Shown here in pieces: positions 10,386-18,816 of a stretch of DNA of 64,000 nt (the stretch's first letter is position 1; the number at the start of each line of letters is the position of its first letter). The notes beneath the pieces were generated by a model. It made no database searches. It was not told where the DNA came from and worked only from the letters and a program-made list of their open reading frames with translations. Where the stretch lies: contig NZ_FOFN01000001.1 in NCBI RefSeq assembly GCF_900111025.1, positions 1,481,620-1,545,619 of the forward strand. Direction: 5' to 3'. A program made the translations under genes and the position numbers. This DNA comes from Hyunsoonleella jejuensis. Lineage in GTDB: Bacteria; Bacteroidota; Bacteroidia; Flavobacteriales; Flavobacteriaceae.

Positions 10386-11327
10386 ATGACTAATAGAATT
10401 ACAAATCTTTTCAATATTAAATATCCCATTATTCAAGCTGGTATGGTTTGGAATAGTGGTTGGCGGTTGGCTTCAGCTGCTAGTAACTCTGGAATTTTGG
10501 GACTGCTAGGAGCAGGTTCCATGTATCCAGAAGTGCTACGTGAACATATTCAAAAATGTAAAAAAGCAACTAACAAGCCTTTTGGAGTTAATGTACCGAT
10601 GTTATATCCAGACATTGAAAATTTAATGGATATCATTATAGAAGAAGATGTGAAAATTGTTTTCACTTCTGCGGGAAACCCTAAAACTTGGACAAAATGG
10701 CTTCAAGATAAAGGTGTTATTGTGGTTCATGTAGTAAGTAGTGTAAAATTTGCTTTAAAGGCAGAAGAAGCTGGTGTGGATGCTATTGTCGCAGAAGGGT
10801 TTGAAGCTGGCGGACATAATGGTAGAGATGAAACTACCACCTTAACTTTGATTCCTATGGTAAAGGAAAAAATACACGTACCATTAATAGCTGCAGGAGG
10901 AATTGCAACAGGAAAAGCGATGTTGGCATGTATGGTCTTAGGTGCCGATGGTGTTCAAATTGGAAGTAGATTTGTAGCAAGTGAAGAAAGTTCAGCCCAC
11001 CAAGACTTTAAAAATGTTGTAGTGGATGCGAAAGAAGGCGATACGCAATTAACCTTAAAAGAATTGGCACCCGTAAGATTGATAAAAAATAAGTTTTATA
11101 ACGATGTGCAGGAGTTGTATAAAAAAGGGACTTCAGTTGAAGAGCTGAAAGCACTTTTGGGGAGAGCTAGAGCTAAAAAAGGCATGTTTGAAGGTGATTT
11201 GGAAGAAGGGGAACTAGAGATTGGCCAAATTTCTGGATTAATTAATGATATAAAACCGGTAAGCACTATTGTTGAGGATATTGTTTCAGAATTTGAAGCT
11301 GCAAAAAACAGTATCAGTTCCATTTAG
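10386..11327 (+). CDS. Nitronate monooxygenase / 2-nitropropane dioxygenase-like flavoenzyme
   Basis: A 313-residue TIM-barrel FMN protein. It starts with the family pattern YPIIQAGMVWNSG, then GVNVPM, EGFEAGGHNGRDE (about 139-151) and AAGGIATGKAMLACMVLGAD followed by GVQIGSRF (about 173-200), which forms the FMN phosphate site. Family members oxidise nitronates or act as enoyl-ACP reductases (FabK), and FabK-type activity cannot be excluded from sequence alone. The gene lies 9 bp behind mnmA. No metabolic partner is visible. A region without genes follows, ending in an orphan terminator. Confidence 0.85.
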   Translation: MTNRITNLFNIKYPIIQAGMVWNSGWRLASAASNSGILGLLGAGSMYPEVLREHIQKCKKATNKPFGVNVPMLYPDIENLMDIIIEEDVKIVFTSAGNPKTWTKWLQDKGVIVVHVVSSVKFALKAEEAGVDAIVAEGFEAGGHNGRDETTTLTLIPMVKEKIHVPLIAAGGIATGKAMLACMVLGADGVQIGSRFVASEESSAHQDFKNVVVDAKEGDTQLTLKELAPVRLIKNKFYNDVQELYKKGTSVEELKALLGRARAKKGMFEGDLEEGELEIGQISGLINDIKPVSTIVEDIVSEFEAAKNSISSI

Positions 11328-11621
11328 AATAAAACTTAACCATTTATTGAATTCTCGTGCATCCACGATATTCATTATTATATTTTGTTGGCTTTATTAA
11401 AAAATTTTCGTCATTAATGGCGTATTAAAGTTAAGATATGCATTATCAGTTCTACTAATTAGGTATAGTGTTTTTAGAATCAACAAAACTGTTATAAAAA
11501 TGCTGTTTTCGAAACCATCAGGACTGATGTCATTTTAAAGTGATTTAGCTGCTATAAAACAATTATTAATTCTCTTGCTCACATAAACACTTCATTTGTC
11601 CATTTGATTATGGCGTAAACT

Positions 11622-11654
11622 AAAAAAGGGGAAGTTAATTTTCCCCTTTTTTTC
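11622..11654. terminator. Orphan bidirectional terminator
   Basis: AAAAAAGGGGAA (11622-11633), 7-base loop, TTCCCCTTTTTT (11641-11652): a 12-bp perfect stem with A and T tracts on both sides. No gene ends nearby. Confidence 0.85.
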
Positions 11655-11878
11655 ATTTCTTGAAACACTTCGCTTAAAATTTTAAATCCCTATTAAAAAG
11701 AGAGCTAAACGTTTCTAAGTGCTATTATAGTAGTTACTAGAGATGTTCTGAGGCGTTTCAAAGGTATAAAATTACGATAAATACCTAAACGCTTTATTTG
11801 ACAAGTTATTAACAAATGTTAATTAATTGATAATATAAAAAGAATGATTTGCAATATGGTAATGCAACCTGTAAACTC

Positions 11879-11886
11879 TACTTTTG
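11879..11886 (+). promoter_or_regulatory. -7 element (TACTTTTG) just before the MATE start codon
   Basis: Exact TAnnTTTG match ending only 4 bp before the ATG at 11891. The transcript would start at or next to the start codon, i.e. leaderless. It also argues against a start further upstream at 11849. Confidence 0.5.
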
Positions 11887-11890
11887 CAAA

Positions 11891-13264
11891 ATGCAATTAC
11901 AAAACTATACTAAAGAGTTTAGATACAATTGGAAACTAGCTGCCCCAGTAATGTTAGGCATGTTGGGGCATGTATTTGTAAGTTTTGTAGACAATATTAT
12001 GGTTGGCCAACTTGGTACTGCAGAATTAGCTGCAGTGTCCTTGGGTAACAGTTTTATGTTTATTGCCATGTCTTTGGGTATTGGGTTTTCAACAGCCATT
12101 ACACCATTAATTGCTGAAGCCGATGCAGAACAGAGTTTTAACACCGGGAAATCATACTTTAAGCACGGGTTGTTTTTATGTACGGTTCTTGGCGTCTTAT
12201 TGTTTTTGCTAGTCTTTTTTGCAAAGCCTTTAATGTATTTTATGAAACAACCTGAAGAAGTGGTGCAATTGGCAATTCCATATTTAGATCTGGTTGCTGT
12301 GTCCCTCATTCCTTTGATAATTTTTCAAGGTTTTAAGCAATTTAGTGATGGACTATCTATGACAAAGTATCCTATGTATGCTACGCTACTAGGTAACTTG
12401 GTAAATATTGTTTTAAACTACATGCTTATTTTTGGGAAATTTGGAATGCCACAATTAGGTATTGTAGGTGCTGCTTATGGTACATTAGCTTCTAGAATTA
12501 TTATGGTAGGGTACTTGTGGTTTCTCTTAAAGCAAAATGAAACATCAAAACATTATGTGTCACAATTAAAATTCTTTGTTTTAGAAAAGTTAATGATTAA
12601 AAAGATTTTTAATTTGGGTATGCCTAGTGCGATGCAGATGTTTTTTGAAGTAGCCATTTTTACCGCGGCTATTTGGTTAAGTGGCCTTTTAGGGAAGAAC
12701 CCACAAGCAGCAAACCAAATTGCCTTAAATTTAGCTTCTATGACATTTATGGTCGCTATGGGCTTAAGTGTTGCCGCTATGATTCGCGTTGGAAATCAAA
12801 AAGGATTAAAACAATATGGTGAGTTAAGGCGTATCGCATTTTCAATATTCTTATTCGGATTTATTTTTGCAGTTGGTTTTGCTATTTTGTTTTTGGTGTT
12901 TCACCAGCAGCTACCTAGAATCTATTTAGACGTTGGCGATGTGTCTAATGCCATAGATAACGCTGAAGTGCTCAAAATAGCATCAAAATTATTGTTAGTA
13001 GCAGCAGTGTTTCAAATAAGCGATAGTATTCAGGTTTTGGTATTAGGCGCTTTAAGAGGATTACAGGATGTAAAGATACCTATGCTGTTATTGTTTATAG
13101 CGTATTGGATTGTTGGTTTTCCCATTTCTTGGTTTTTGGGTAAAGCAGAGGTTTACGGCAGTATTGGAATTTGGATTGGGTTATTATCAGGTTTAACTAT
13201 GGCCGCAATTTTATTGTATATTCGATTCAATTATCTGACAAAGAAATTAATTTTATCAAAATAA
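11891..13264 (+). CDS. MATE-family multidrug/cation antiporter (NorM-like)
   Basis: A 457-residue inner-membrane protein with 12 hydrophobic segments. The first is typical: KLAAPVMLGMLGHVFVSFVD followed by NIMVGQLGTAELAAVSLGNS, and the second half repeats the fold with NLGMPSAMQMFFEVAIF. MATE proteins export drugs or metabolites using a sodium or proton gradient. I start it at the ATG of MQLQNYTKEFRYNWK, because the upstream in-frame ATG at 11849 would place the promoter inside the gene. The substrate is unknown. The next gene begins 11 bp after its stop codon, so an operon is likely. Confidence 0.92.
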   Translation: MQLQNYTKEFRYNWKLAAPVMLGMLGHVFVSFVDNIMVGQLGTAELAAVSLGNSFMFIAMSLGIGFSTAITPLIAEADAEQSFNTGKSYFKHGLFLCTVLGVLLFLLVFFAKPLMYFMKQPEEVVQLAIPYLDLVAVSLIPLIIFQGFKQFSDGLSMTKYPMYATLLGNLVNIVLNYMLIFGKFGMPQLGIVGAAYGTLASRIIMVGYLWFLLKQNETSKHYVSQLKFFVLEKLMIKKIFNLGMPSAMQMFFEVAIFTAAIWLSGLLGKNPQAANQIALNLASMTFMVAMGLSVAAMIRVGNQKGLKQYGELRRIAFSIFLFGFIFAVGFAILFLVFHQQLPRIYLDVGDVSNAIDNAEVLKIASKLLLVAAVFQISDSIQVLVLGALRGLQDVKIPMLLLFIAYWIVGFPISWFLGKAEVYGSIGIWIGLLSGLTMAAILLYIRFNYLTKKLILSK

Positions 13265-13275
13265 ACATAAGACGA

Positions 13276-13503
13276 ATGACATTACCAAAATTTATACTAG
13301 GGGATAACACCGAATACCCAAATGCTATATTTGTAATACATACCGAATTCCCTCGATTCATTATAAACCTTGAAAATGATGAAGTTGAATGGTTTGAAGA
13401 TTTCGATGCTGAAGACCAGAAAGAATTAGAAATAGAAACAGAGAATGCCATCAAGTTGGCTACTGCCTTTTATGATTCAGAAATAGCAAAGTACGAAGAA
13501 TAG
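13276..13503 (+). CDS. Small conserved acidic protein
   Basis: 75 residues starting MTLPKFILGDNTEYPNAIFV and continuing with TEFPRFIINLENDEVEWF, then a very acidic second half (EDFDAEDQKELEIETENA). From memory, similar short proteins are common and nearly invariant in Flavobacteriaceae, but I know of no function. No signal peptide, no cysteines. A longer frame open from 13171 overlaps the MATE gene; its N-terminal residues look like a shadow, so the ATG at 13276 is preferred. It lies between the MATE and PAP2 genes with short gaps (11 and 9 bp). Confidence 0.8.
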   Translation: MTLPKFILGDNTEYPNAIFVIHTEFPRFIINLENDEVEWFEDFDAEDQKELEIETENAIKLATAFYDSEIAKYEE

Positions 13504-13512
13504 GTTTAGACT

Positions 13513-14082
13513 ATGATTGATCAAGTTTTAAAATACGACACCGAACTATTTTTGTTTTTGAACAACCTTGGCTCTGAAACCTGGGACGGTTTATGGTTGA
13601 TAATCACAAATAAACTAGCTTCCATACCGTTGTATGCGCTACTTTTATTCTTATTGTACAAGAAGTTTGGAGCAAAGTCTCTTCTAGTCTTCGTTGTTGT
13701 GTTAGCATTAATGATAACATTTACTGATCAAATTACAAATGTATTCAAGAGGGGTTTTGAGCGCCCAAGACCTTGTGGTGTTCCCGATTTGGTAGAACAT
13801 TTACGTTTTATTGCGGTGCGCTGCGGTAAATACGGTTTTTTCTCTGGTCATTCATCAAACTCAATGGCGGCGGCTGTTTTTGCAGGTTTGGTATTACGTC
13901 CTTATTACAAAAATCTAATTTTCATTTTATTATTTTGGAGTTTTATTGTAGCGTATAGTAGAATCTATGTTGGTGTACATTATCCGTTAGATATTATCTG
14001 CGGGATGACTTTTGGAGCGATTTCAGGATTTTTGTTTTATAAACTCTCGCGGTATCTTTTAAAGCGATTTATTCAGTCTTAA
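13513..14082 (+). CDS. PAP2-superfamily membrane phosphatase
   Basis: A 189-residue inner-membrane protein with about five hydrophobic helices. It carries the three phosphatase motifs of the PAP2 family: KRGFERPRPC (motif 1, K-x6-RP), FSGHSSN (motif 2, catalytic His) and SRIYVGVHYPLD (motif 3, SR-x5-H-x3-D). Such enzymes dephosphorylate lipid phosphates, for example undecaprenyl diphosphate or phosphatidylglycerol phosphate; which one cannot be told. The 3' end overlaps the convergent meaB gene by 24 bp. Confidence 0.92.
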   Translation: MIDQVLKYDTELFLFLNNLGSETWDGLWLIITNKLASIPLYALLLFLLYKKFGAKSLLVFVVVLALMITFTDQITNVFKRGFERPRPCGVPDLVEHLRFIAVRCGKYGFFSGHSSNSMAAAVFAGLVLRPYYKNLIFILLFWSFIVAYSRIYVGVHYPLDIICGMTFGAISGFLFYKLSRYLLKRFIQS

Positions 14083-15141
14083 TATAAACTCCGCAGCAGC
14101 AAAAGGCGTAGTTTTATTTTTTTCGACTAAAGTGAGCTGGTTTTCTAATTCTTTTTTAATCTCTGTACGACTAAAGAAATCAGACTTCAAACGATTTTCT
14201 ATAGTTTGAATGAGCCAGAACTTGTTTTGCTCAATGCGCTTCTTATTAAAATATGCACTGCTCCTAGTGAGACTTATATATTCTAAAACAAGCTCCCAAA
14301 TAGCATCAATCCCTTCATTTTTTAACGCGCTACAAAGCGACACTTTTGGTGTCCATCCCGATGATTTTTTAGGATAGAGGTGAAGCGCTCTGTTAAATTC
14401 TACTTTTGCCAATTTTGCTGCTTTTTGGTTATCGCCATCTGCTTTATTTATAGCGATGGCATCTGCCATTTCAATAATACCACGTTTAATTCCTTGTAGT
14501 TCATCACCTGCATTAGCCAGTTTTAACAGTAAAAAGAAATCAACCATACCGTGTACCGCAGTTTCACTTTGACCAACACCAACAGTTTCAATTAAAATAA
14601 TATCAAAACCAGCAGCTTCACATAAAATTATGGTTTCTCTAGTTTTTCTTGCAACACCACCCAATGAATCACCAGATGCCGAAGGGCGTATATAGGCATT
14701 GTTGTTTTTAACCAGCGTTTCCATTCTGGTTTTATCACCCAAAATACTACCTTTTGAAATGGAGCTACTAGGGTCTATAGCCAAAACCGCAACCCGTTTA
14801 CCTTTTGAAGTTAAATGTTCGCCAAATGCCTCAATAAATGTACTTTTTCCAACACCTGGAACTCCAGTAATACCAATACGAATAGAATTATTTGCATGCG
14901 GAAGGCATTGTTTTAAAATGTCGTTTGCTTGTTGTTGATGTTGTTGGTTTGTACTTTCTATGAGTGTTATGGCACGACTTAACTCTGAAATTTTTTGGTT
15001 TAAAATACCTTTTACTAGTTTGTCTGTATTTAGTGTTTTAGTACGCTTAGATTTGAATTTTGATATATAAGACGGATTAATCATCTCCGAACCGGAAACC
15101 CCATCTGTAGTTTTTAAAGCCGTCTTTTTTTTGTTTGTCAC
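14059..15141 (-). CDS. meaB: Methylmalonyl-CoA mutase-associated GTPase MeaB
   Basis: A 360-residue G3E-type GTPase, the B12-loading chaperone of methylmalonyl-CoA mutase. Visible motifs are GITGVPGVGKSTFIE (Walker A), AIDPSSSISKGSILGDKTRM, ETVGVGQSE (Walker B region) and NKADG (guanine specificity). Length and the N-terminal basic arm fit the family. The mutase genes are not in this window. It is convergent with the PAP2 gene, overlapping its end by 24 bp, and has its own upstream region towards the DUF2911 gene. Its presence shows that the organism uses a cobalamin enzyme, consistent with the CarH-like regulator elsewhere in the window. Confidence 0.94.
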   Translation of the reverse strand: MTNKKKTALKTTDGVSGSEMINPSYISKFKSKRTKTLNTDKLVKGILNQKISELSRAITLIESTNQQHQQQANDILKQCLPHANNSIRIGITGVPGVGKSTFIEAFGEHLTSKGKRVAVLAIDPSSSISKGSILGDKTRMETLVKNNNAYIRPSASGDSLGGVARKTRETIILCEAAGFDIILIETVGVGQSETAVHGMVDFFLLLKLANAGDELQGIKRGIIEMADAIAINKADGDNQKAAKLAKVEFNRALHLYPKKSSGWTPKVSLCSALKNEGIDAIWELVLEYISLTRSSAYFNKKRIEQNKFWLIQTIENRLKSDFFSRTEIKKELENQLTLVEKNKTTPFAAAEFILRLNKSL

Positions 15142-15183
15142 AATTTAAAGCAATGAGTCTCTAAGATAGTATTTTAAAAGATA

Positions 15184-15738
15184 TTAGCGTAATGGCACTT
15201 TAATACGAACATCATCCCAAGCCATAGTCATGAATAGTTTATCCGTAGAATTATCAAAGGCTATGGTAAATTGTTCTACGGTTGTATCGAGATTTTCAAC
15301 AGGAGCAACGTAGTTTATTACATCAAATTCTGGTTCGCGAAGTGGCTCCAAGGTTTCGTGGTTTACACCCCAAGGGTATTGTTTGGAGTTGAAGATTACG
15401 GTCCATGCGGTATCGTTTGGTACCGTCCAAAGTGTGTATTTCCCCGCTTGTATATAACCGTTGCCTATTTTAAGTGGTTGATTAGTCTCGAACGTTGTGG
15501 CTTCGTTAGCGCCAGTTCTCCATACTTCGTTGTAAGGCACTAATGCTCCAAATACTTTTCTTCCTCTTTTTGAAGGGCGATTGTAAAATACGTTCAGCTT
15601 TAAATCGTCTACTTTAAAGGCTACATTTTTCTTGGGACTTTTTCGTTTTTGCAATCCATCGTTAAAATATGAATATGCCAAAATACCGATTGCTGCCAAA
15701 AATAAAATTAAAATAATGCGCTTTAAAAAAGTATTCAT
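15184..15738 (-). CDS. DUF2911-family secreted or membrane-anchored protein
   Basis: 184 residues from the ATG at 15738: MNTFLKRIILILFLAAIGIL forms an N-terminal membrane anchor or uncleaved signal. The body has the DUF2911 (PF11138) hallmarks VFYNRPSKRGRKVFGALVPY, EVWRTGANEATTFET, AGKYTLWTVP and WGVNH. The function of the family is unknown. I reject the upstream ATG at 15762 because a -7 promoter element lies directly on top of it. The gene is followed at 42 bp by meaB on the same strand and may be transcribed with it. Confidence 0.88.
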   Translation of the reverse strand: MNTFLKRIILILFLAAIGILAYSYFNDGLQKRKSPKKNVAFKVDDLKLNVFYNRPSKRGRKVFGALVPYNEVWRTGANEATTFETNQPLKIGNGYIQAGKYTLWTVPNDTAWTVIFNSKQYPWGVNHETLEPLREPEFDVINYVAPVENLDTTVEQFTIAFDNSTDKLFMTMAWDDVRIKVPLR

Positions 15739-15759
15739 GAATGAGAGGTTTTGTAACAA

Positions 15760-15767
15760 CAAAGATA
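15760..15767 (-). promoter_or_regulatory. -7 element (TATCTTTG) of the DUF2911 gene
   Basis: Exact TAnnTTTG on the minus strand, 21 bp before the chosen ATG at 15738. No clear -33 TTG at the usual distance. Confidence 0.5.
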
Positions 15768-15874
15768 CTTGATGCTTAAGTATTTGTAAAGTAGAAACGG
15801 TTATTTATTTAGGTTTGTTGTATTATAAGTTTACAAATGGAAAATAACTTAAGAGTTAGAACGAAATTAGCAAA

Positions 15875-15957
15875 CAGACCCGCGTAAGGGATAGTAGCGG
15901 CAACTTTTGGCGAGGTGTACATCGAGCCAAAATTATTAACGGATAGCCCCGACCCAA
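15875..15957 (+). repeat. Bacteroidota intergenic palindromic element (full copy)
   Basis: The segment runs from CAGACCCGCGTAAGGGATAG to CGGATAGCCCCGACCC, with a hairpin inside (TTTTGGC at 15905-15911 pairs with GCCAAAA at 15926-15932). I recall similar GGGATAG-x-AGCGG ... GGATAGCCCGACC elements scattered between genes of Flavobacteriaceae. The conserved right arm recurs in reverse at 63926-63953. The rest of the 15768-16068 intergenic region shows only AT-rich sequence and the 5' end of the sigma-factor transcript. Confidence 0.6.
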
Positions 15958-16068
15958 TCTAAGAAAGTAAATACCCAAATTTTTTTTATAAAAAAGCGAT
16001 TTTTTTGCAACACTCTGTTTTTTTTGTCGTCTTTAAAAATGAACTAACTTAAGACCAAAAGTATAGGC

Positions 16069-16620
16069 ATGTTTCAAGTTGACATTATTGAACAATGTAA
16101 ACAGAACAATCGTAAGGCACAAATGCAGTTGTACAACCAGTACTGCAACGGTATGTACATTGTGGCAAAGCGGTTTTTGAAAGATGCAAATGACGCTGAG
16201 GACGTGGTTCAGGAGGCGTTTATTAAGGCGTTTTCTAAACTTCACCAGTACAAGGCTGAGGTGACTTTTGGAGCTTGGTTAAAACGTATTGTGGTTAATA
16301 AGAGTATCGACTTTCTGAAATCAAAAAAACAACAGTTAGTAGAGTTAGACGAGGTGCACCTTAAAGTGGTTGATACGGGACATAACGACAAATGGTTGGT
16401 AGAAGATACAATTACAGTAAACGATGTAAGGAAGGCAATTCATCAACTGCCTGAAAAATATCAATATGTAGTAATGTTGTATTTAATTGAAGGGTATGAC
16501 CACCAGGAAATATCGGAAATTTTAAATATAACTGAAGTAGCATCGAGAACACAATTATCTAGAGGAAAAGCAAAATTACAGGAACTATTAAAAGCACAAA
16601 AAAATGGCACAGGATATTAG
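16069..16620 (+). CDS. ECF-type RNA polymerase sigma factor
   Basis: 183 residues with sigma region 2 (about 25-90: RFLKDANDAEDVVQEAFIKA then FGAWLKRIVVNKSIDFL) and region 4 (about 120-175: LPEKYQYVVMLYLIEGYDHQ, then EISEILNITEVASRTQLSRG). There is no region 1 or 3, so it belongs to the extracytoplasmic-function group. It overlaps the following anti-sigma-like gene by 17 bp, so the two are translationally coupled. Together with the DUF4097 protein they form a three-gene unit common in Bacteroidota. It probably directs transcription of its own operon in response to an envelope signal; this is inference. Confidence 0.93.
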   Translation: MFQVDIIEQCKQNNRKAQMQLYNQYCNGMYIVAKRFLKDANDAEDVVQEAFIKAFSKLHQYKAEVTFGAWLKRIVVNKSIDFLKSKKQQLVELDEVHLKVVDTGHNDKWLVEDTITVNDVRKAIHQLPEKYQYVVMLYLIEGYDHQEISEILNITEVASRTQLSRGKAKLQELLKAQKNGTGY

Positions 16621-17170
16621 AGATCTATTCAAAAATGAAAAAATGGAACACGAGGAAATGCCAAAAAATCATGAAGCACGTTTTCTTGAAAAACTAAAAG
16701 CCGCATTTCCTGAGGAGAAAGCTTCCCCTAAATTTAGTTGGCTAAATATTGCTGCTAGTGTTGTGTTGCTAATTGGTTTAAGTTTTGGAGCGTATTCCGT
16801 GTTCCAAGTTGAAACACCAAGCGGTGAAGAACTTGTTGAAGTAAAAACCAAAACATTGGGAGATGTGTCTCCAGATTTAAAAAAGGTTGAGGACTATTAT
16901 TTAGCAAGTATAAATTTAGAATTGTCTAAAATAAAGCCAACACCTGAAACGAAAGCCATTTTTGATGGGTATTTAGAGCAGTTGAATGAACTAAACCAGG
17001 AATATAAAACGCTGTCTATGGAACTTACTGAAAATGGTGCCACAGAGTTGACGATTACGGCATTAATTGACAACCTAAGATTTCGTTTAAACCTAATGTA
17101 TCGTTTAAAAGATCAATTAAAAACCTTAAACGCTTCAGAAGAATCAACTGAGGCAACACAATCTATTTAA
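16604..17170 (+). CDS. Single-pass membrane protein, probable anti-sigma factor
   Basis: 188 residues: a charged cytoplasmic N-terminus (about 1-45), one membrane helix (WLNIAASVVLLIGLSFGAYS, about 46-65) and a mostly helical periplasmic part. This layout, its position directly after an ECF sigma gene and the 17-bp overlap argue for an anti-sigma role. I do not see a clear zinc-type (ZAS) motif, so it would be of a different type. No homology is recognised with certainty. The periplasmic segment contains ELSKIKPTPETKAIFDGYLE and may form a helical bundle. Confidence 0.7.
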   Translation: MAQDIRDLFKNEKMEHEEMPKNHEARFLEKLKAAFPEEKASPKFSWLNIAASVVLLIGLSFGAYSVFQVETPSGEELVEVKTKTLGDVSPDLKKVEDYYLASINLELSKIKPTPETKAIFDGYLEQLNELNQEYKTLSMELTENGATELTITALIDNLRFRLNLMYRLKDQLKTLNASEESTEATQSI

Positions 17171-17182
17171 AAAAATCAAAAG

Positions 17183-18787
17183 ATGAACAGAACAATTATA
17201 AAATTAAAAGTATTGGTACTTGCTTGTTTCGCAATAACAACATTGGGAGCGCAAGAAAAAGTAACCAAAGTATCGCAAAGTTTTAAAGTTGATAAAAATG
17301 TTACTATACACCTTAACACAAGCCATTGTAATATTGTATTTGATACTTGGAACAAGAGTGAAGTAAGTATTGAGGCTTTCGTGGAGAGTGATGAGCTTTC
17401 TAAAGAAGAGCTAGACGAAATTGCTAAAGACTGGAAGCTTGATATAGATGGCTCAACATATTTGGTAACCATAAATACAAGAGGATCTTACGCGCCCCAT
17501 ACTTACAGTTTTGATGCTAATGGCCAATATTCTGATGAAGTAAAGCGTGCATTGAAAAATTTAAAATATGAGTTAGCAGAGTTGCCAGAGATGGACTTTG
17601 ATTTCGATTTTAATTTTGACAACATACATGTTATTGAAATGCCGGAACTTCCCGAGATGCCAGAACTTCCTGAGATGCCAGAGTTGCCTGAACTACCAGA
17701 AGGCGTTGGTGCTGTAGCTTTTGATTATGAAGCGTATAAAAAAGATGGGGATAAGTATTTAGAAGAATGGTCTAAAAAATTCGAGTCCACTTACGGAAAG
17801 GATTATGCCAAAAAAATGGAAGCTTGGGGTGAGAAGTTTGGCAAGGAATGGGGTGAGAAGTTTGGAAAAGACATGGAGAAGTGGGGCGAAAAATTTGGTG
17901 AAGAATGGGGTGAGAAATATGCAGAAAAAATGGAAGCTTGGGGAGAACGTTTTGCTGCACAGATGGAACGACAAGCAGAACAAGTAGAAAGACAAGTTGA
18001 ACTTACTGCAGAACAACGGGAAAGACAAGCCGAGTTAGAGGCGAAAATGGTAGAGCAGCGTGCTAAGTTAGCCGAAAAACGTGCAGAAGCAAGAGAGAAA
18101 ATAGCAGAACAACGAGCCGAATTAGCTGAGAAGCGTGCAGTGCAAGCTAAAGAAAGAGCGATAGTTGTAGAAAAATTAAGAAGCAAAAGTAGACACTCGC
18201 ATGTGAAGAAAACCATTATAATTAAAATGCCTAAAAAGGCAAAAATTAAGGTAGATGTACGCCATGGAGAATTAGAATTCGCATCAGTTTTAGACGACGT
18301 GCAAGCAGATTTATCGCATACAATATTTAAAGCACAGGGCATTAATGGAAGCAATACTTCCATTAATGCTGCCTATGCGCCGGTTTATGTAAGTAATTGG
18401 AATCTAGGAGAATTAAACTTAAACCATGTGAAGCAAGCAGAGTTGAAAACCGTAAAGCATGTGGTGCTAAACTGCACATCATCAAACGTTAAGATAAATG
18501 ATGTGGTTAGTAGTGCCATTATAGATAGTAATATTGGTGATGTAAAAATCTTAAATGTTTCTGATACTTTTACCAATCTCAACTTTATTTTACAAAACAA
18601 TAAAGCCTATATTGTAATGCCAGAGGGTGAAAATTACAATATGAATTATAAAGGCACCCACTCTTATCTAGTGCATCCAAACAGTACTGCCGATAAAAAG
18701 GATATAAGCTCTTTTTCTATGAGTAATACCGAGAGTAACAAAACGGTTACTGTTAATGCAAAATACAGTAAAGTAATTATGGAGTAA
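17183..18787 (+). CDS. Secreted DUF4097/GIN-type protein with tandem Pro-Glu and WGEKFG repeats
   Basis: 534 residues with a signal peptide (cleavage near LGAQ). N-terminal (about 25-105) and C-terminal (about 345-534) parts look like the beta-helical DUF4097/head-GIN adhesin fold. Between them lies an unusual insert. An acidic DFDFDFNFD stretch is followed by PELPEM repeats (152-172), then by a Trp-rich repeat WGEKFG with Trp at 215, 223, 234, 242 and 253, and then a long Arg/Glu/Ala-rich helix (RQAELEAKM, KLAEKRAEAREKIAEQRAEL; 260-335). The alternating 8/11 spacing of the Trp residues makes a 19-residue period. The gene ends the sigma/anti-sigma unit (12-bp gap). Function unknown; probably an envelope-stress output. 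Confidence 0.75.
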   Translation: MNRTIIKLKVLVLACFAITTLGAQEKVTKVSQSFKVDKNVTIHLNTSHCNIVFDTWNKSEVSIEAFVESDELSKEELDEIAKDWKLDIDGSTYLVTINTRGSYAPHTYSFDANGQYSDEVKRALKNLKYELAELPEMDFDFDFNFDNIHVIEMPELPEMPELPEMPELPELPEGVGAVAFDYEAYKKDGDKYLEEWSKKFESTYGKDYAKKMEAWGEKFGKEWGEKFGKDMEKWGEKFGEEWGEKYAEKMEAWGERFAAQMERQAEQVERQVELTAEQRERQAELEAKMVEQRAKLAEKRAEAREKIAEQRAELAEKRAVQAKERAIVVEKLRSKSRHSHVKKTIIIKMPKKAKIKVDVRHGELEFASVLDDVQADLSHTIFKAQGINGSNTSINAAYAPVYVSNWNLGELNLNHVKQAELKTVKHVVLNCTSSNVKINDVVSSAIIDSNIGDVKILNVSDTFTNLNFILQNNKAYIVMPEGENYNMNYKGTHSYLVHPNSTADKKDISSFSMSNTESNKTVTVNAKYSKVIME

Positions 18788-18816
18788 TTCCTTAGCTTTG
18801 AGGAAATTTATCGTGA

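Larger units (their letters stand above)
11328..11890. other. Gene-free stretch, possible noncoding transcript
   Basis: About 560 bp with no convincing coding frame on either strand. It contains a strong hairpin plus T-tract at 11622-11654, nearly 300 bp after the last stop codon, and the MATE -7 element at its right end. The part before the terminator could be a long 3' UTR or a small RNA; I see no recognisable RNA family in it. Confidence 0.4.

Noticed and set aside
11905..12309. 134-codon open frame antisense to the MATE gene
   Set aside because: Antisense shadow of membrane helices, with Lys/Asn-rich composition and no family signature.
17759..18363. Long open frames on the minus strand (up to 186 codons) inside the DUF4097 gene
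   Set aside because: They are mirrors of the repetitive Glu/Lys/Arg-rich region; composition (Ser, Phe, Cys runs) is unlike a real protein and no start signals are seen.
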